NCBI GenBank assembly: GCA_005880525.1
Contig: VBFW01000176.1
Span: 1 to 5,255, forward strand
Direction: 5' to 3'
DNA length: 5,255 bases
Origin: Chloroflexota bacterium
GTDB lineage: Bacteria > Chloroflexota > Dormibacteria > Dormibacterales > Dormibacteraceae
Shown: one piece after another, positions 4,557 through 5,255 of the stretch
Layout of the letters: each line of letters starts with the position of its first letter
How positions within the stretch are numbered: the first letter of the stretch is position 1
The notes under the pieces: model-generated
Told to the model about the DNA's origin: nothing
Database searches by the model: none
What the model saw: the letters and a program-made list of their open reading frames with translations, nothing else
Program-made: the position numbers and the translations under genes

Positions 4557-5255
4557 TGGACGAGTTCCTGCAGCAGGTGCTGAGCGGCATCGCCGCGGGA
4601 GGCATCTACGCAAGCCTCGCGCTCGCGCTGGTCCTCATCTACAACGCCATGGGCCTCGTCAACTTCGCGCAGGGCGAGATGGCTATGTTCGCGACGTTCC
4701 TCGCATTCACCCTCATCGGGCACGGCATCAGCTACTGGATCGCGCTGCCCGTCACCATCGCTATCGCGTTCATCGGCGGCATCGTGATTCAGCGGATCGT
4801 GATCAGGCCGGTCGAGCGCGCGCCGGTGCTCACACTGGTGATCGTCACTCTTGGTCTCGCCACGCTCATCAACGGCCTCGCAGGATTTTTCTTCGGCTAC
4901 CTCCCTCGCTCGTTCCCGAGCCCGTTCTCCGTGCAGACCGTCGACATACTCGGCGCCGCGGCGAGCTGGCAGGACCTCGGCGTCATGGCGGTGTCGGGGG
5001 TGGTTCTTGTCCTCGTGTTCTTCATGCTGCAGCGCACCAGCGTCGGCCTCGCCATGCGCGCTGCAGCGCACAATCCCGAGGCGAGCCGCCTCCTCGGGAT
5101 ACGCGTCAGCTGGATGCTGGCGCTGGGCTGGGGCCTCGCGTCGGCCGTCGGCGCGGTGTCCGGCATCATGGTCGCCCCCATCCTGTATCTGGAGCTGAAC
5201 ATGATGCAGACCGTCATCATCTACGCCTTCGCGGCCGCGGTCCTGGGCGGCATCG
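4556..5255 (+). CDS. livH: Branched-chain amino acid ABC transporter permease LivH, 3' end cut by window
   Basis: LivH is one of two membrane permeases of the HAAT importer, pairing with LivM to form the channel. The 233 visible residues are very hydrophobic, with likely membrane segments near 8-30, 42-57, 60-83, 91-114, 141-158, 186-210 and from 217 on. The opening GIAAGGIYASLALALVLIY (11-29) and NFAQGEMAMFATF (36-48) are typical of LivH. RPVERAP (84-90) follows the third helix. MRAAAHNPEASRLLGI (167-182) is the conserved cytoplasmic loop that docks on the ATPases. ATG at 4556 has GGAG 8 nt upstream and gives the family N-terminus. The reading frame is open to the edge; most family members are near 290 residues, so about 55-60 are missing. 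livM probably follows. The order ATPases then permease is the reverse of E. coli livHMGF. Confidence 0.96.
   Translation, partial: MDEFLQQVLSGIAAGGIYASLALALVLIYNAMGLVNFAQGEMAMFATFLAFTLIGHGISYWIALPVTIAIAFIGGIVIQRIVIRPVERAPVLTLVIVTLGLATLINGLAGFFFGYLPRSFPSPFSVQTVDILGAAASWQDLGVMAVSGVVLVLVFFMLQRTSVGLAMRAAAHNPEASRLLGIRVSWMLALGWGLASAVGAVSGIMVAPILYLELNMMQTVIIYAFAAAVLGGI

Noticed and set aside
3835..4605. 256-residue open frame on the minus strand opposite livF and the livH start
   Set aside because: It is the same GC-driven shadow effect; livF is intact and no family resemblance is seen in the antisense product.

Overview
The window is high-GC DNA, with G or C at most third codon positions. It carries seven protein genes in three blocks. 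I infer a high-GC soil-type lineage such as Chloroflexota, Dormibacterota or a deep-branching Actinomycetota, rather than a mainstream actinomycete. The DUF3090 / SCO1664-family pair is largely an actinobacterial marker, with some Chloroflexi members. The DnaK fragment, however, keeps a stretch of about 24 residues in the N-terminal ATPase domain that is absent from the Streptomyces DnaK I can recall. No tRNA, rRNA, CRISPR array, insertion sequence or prophage gene was seen.

Block 1 (1-511, minus strand) is the 5' part of dnaK, which runs off the left edge and has a clear Shine-Dalgarno sequence. A 123-bp divergent spacer separates it from block 2 (635-1877, plus strand). Block 2 is a two-gene overlapping operon: a DUF3090/TIGR03847-type protein with a C-terminal Cys/His cluster, and a SCO1664/TIGR03843-type protein with a kinase-like fold related to PI3/4-kinase or HipA. 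A perfect 13-bp hairpin starts 3 nt after the second gene's stop codon. The following 237-bp gap also holds a second, GC-rich hairpin with a GAA triloop.

Block 3 (2115-5255, plus strand) opens with an unassigned single-pass membrane protein: signal peptide, small Cys-containing extracellular domain, Pro/Ser/Thr stalk, one transmembrane helix and a Pro-rich cytoplasmic tail. After 38 nt come livG, livF and livH of a branched-chain amino acid (HAAT family) ABC importer. livG and livF overlap by 4 nt. livF and livH are linked through a 5-codon mini-ORF that overlaps livF's stop and livH's start. livH is cut by the right edge. Usual partners livM and a substrate-binding protein are not in view; livM would be expected just downstream.

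Most forward genes lack a recognisable Shine-Dalgarno, which suggests leaderless or coupled translation. Nothing here is a clearly new system. The least understood parts are the conserved DUF3090/kinase-like pair, the orphan membrane protein ahead of the transporter, and the small start/stop arrangements at the livG and livH starts.
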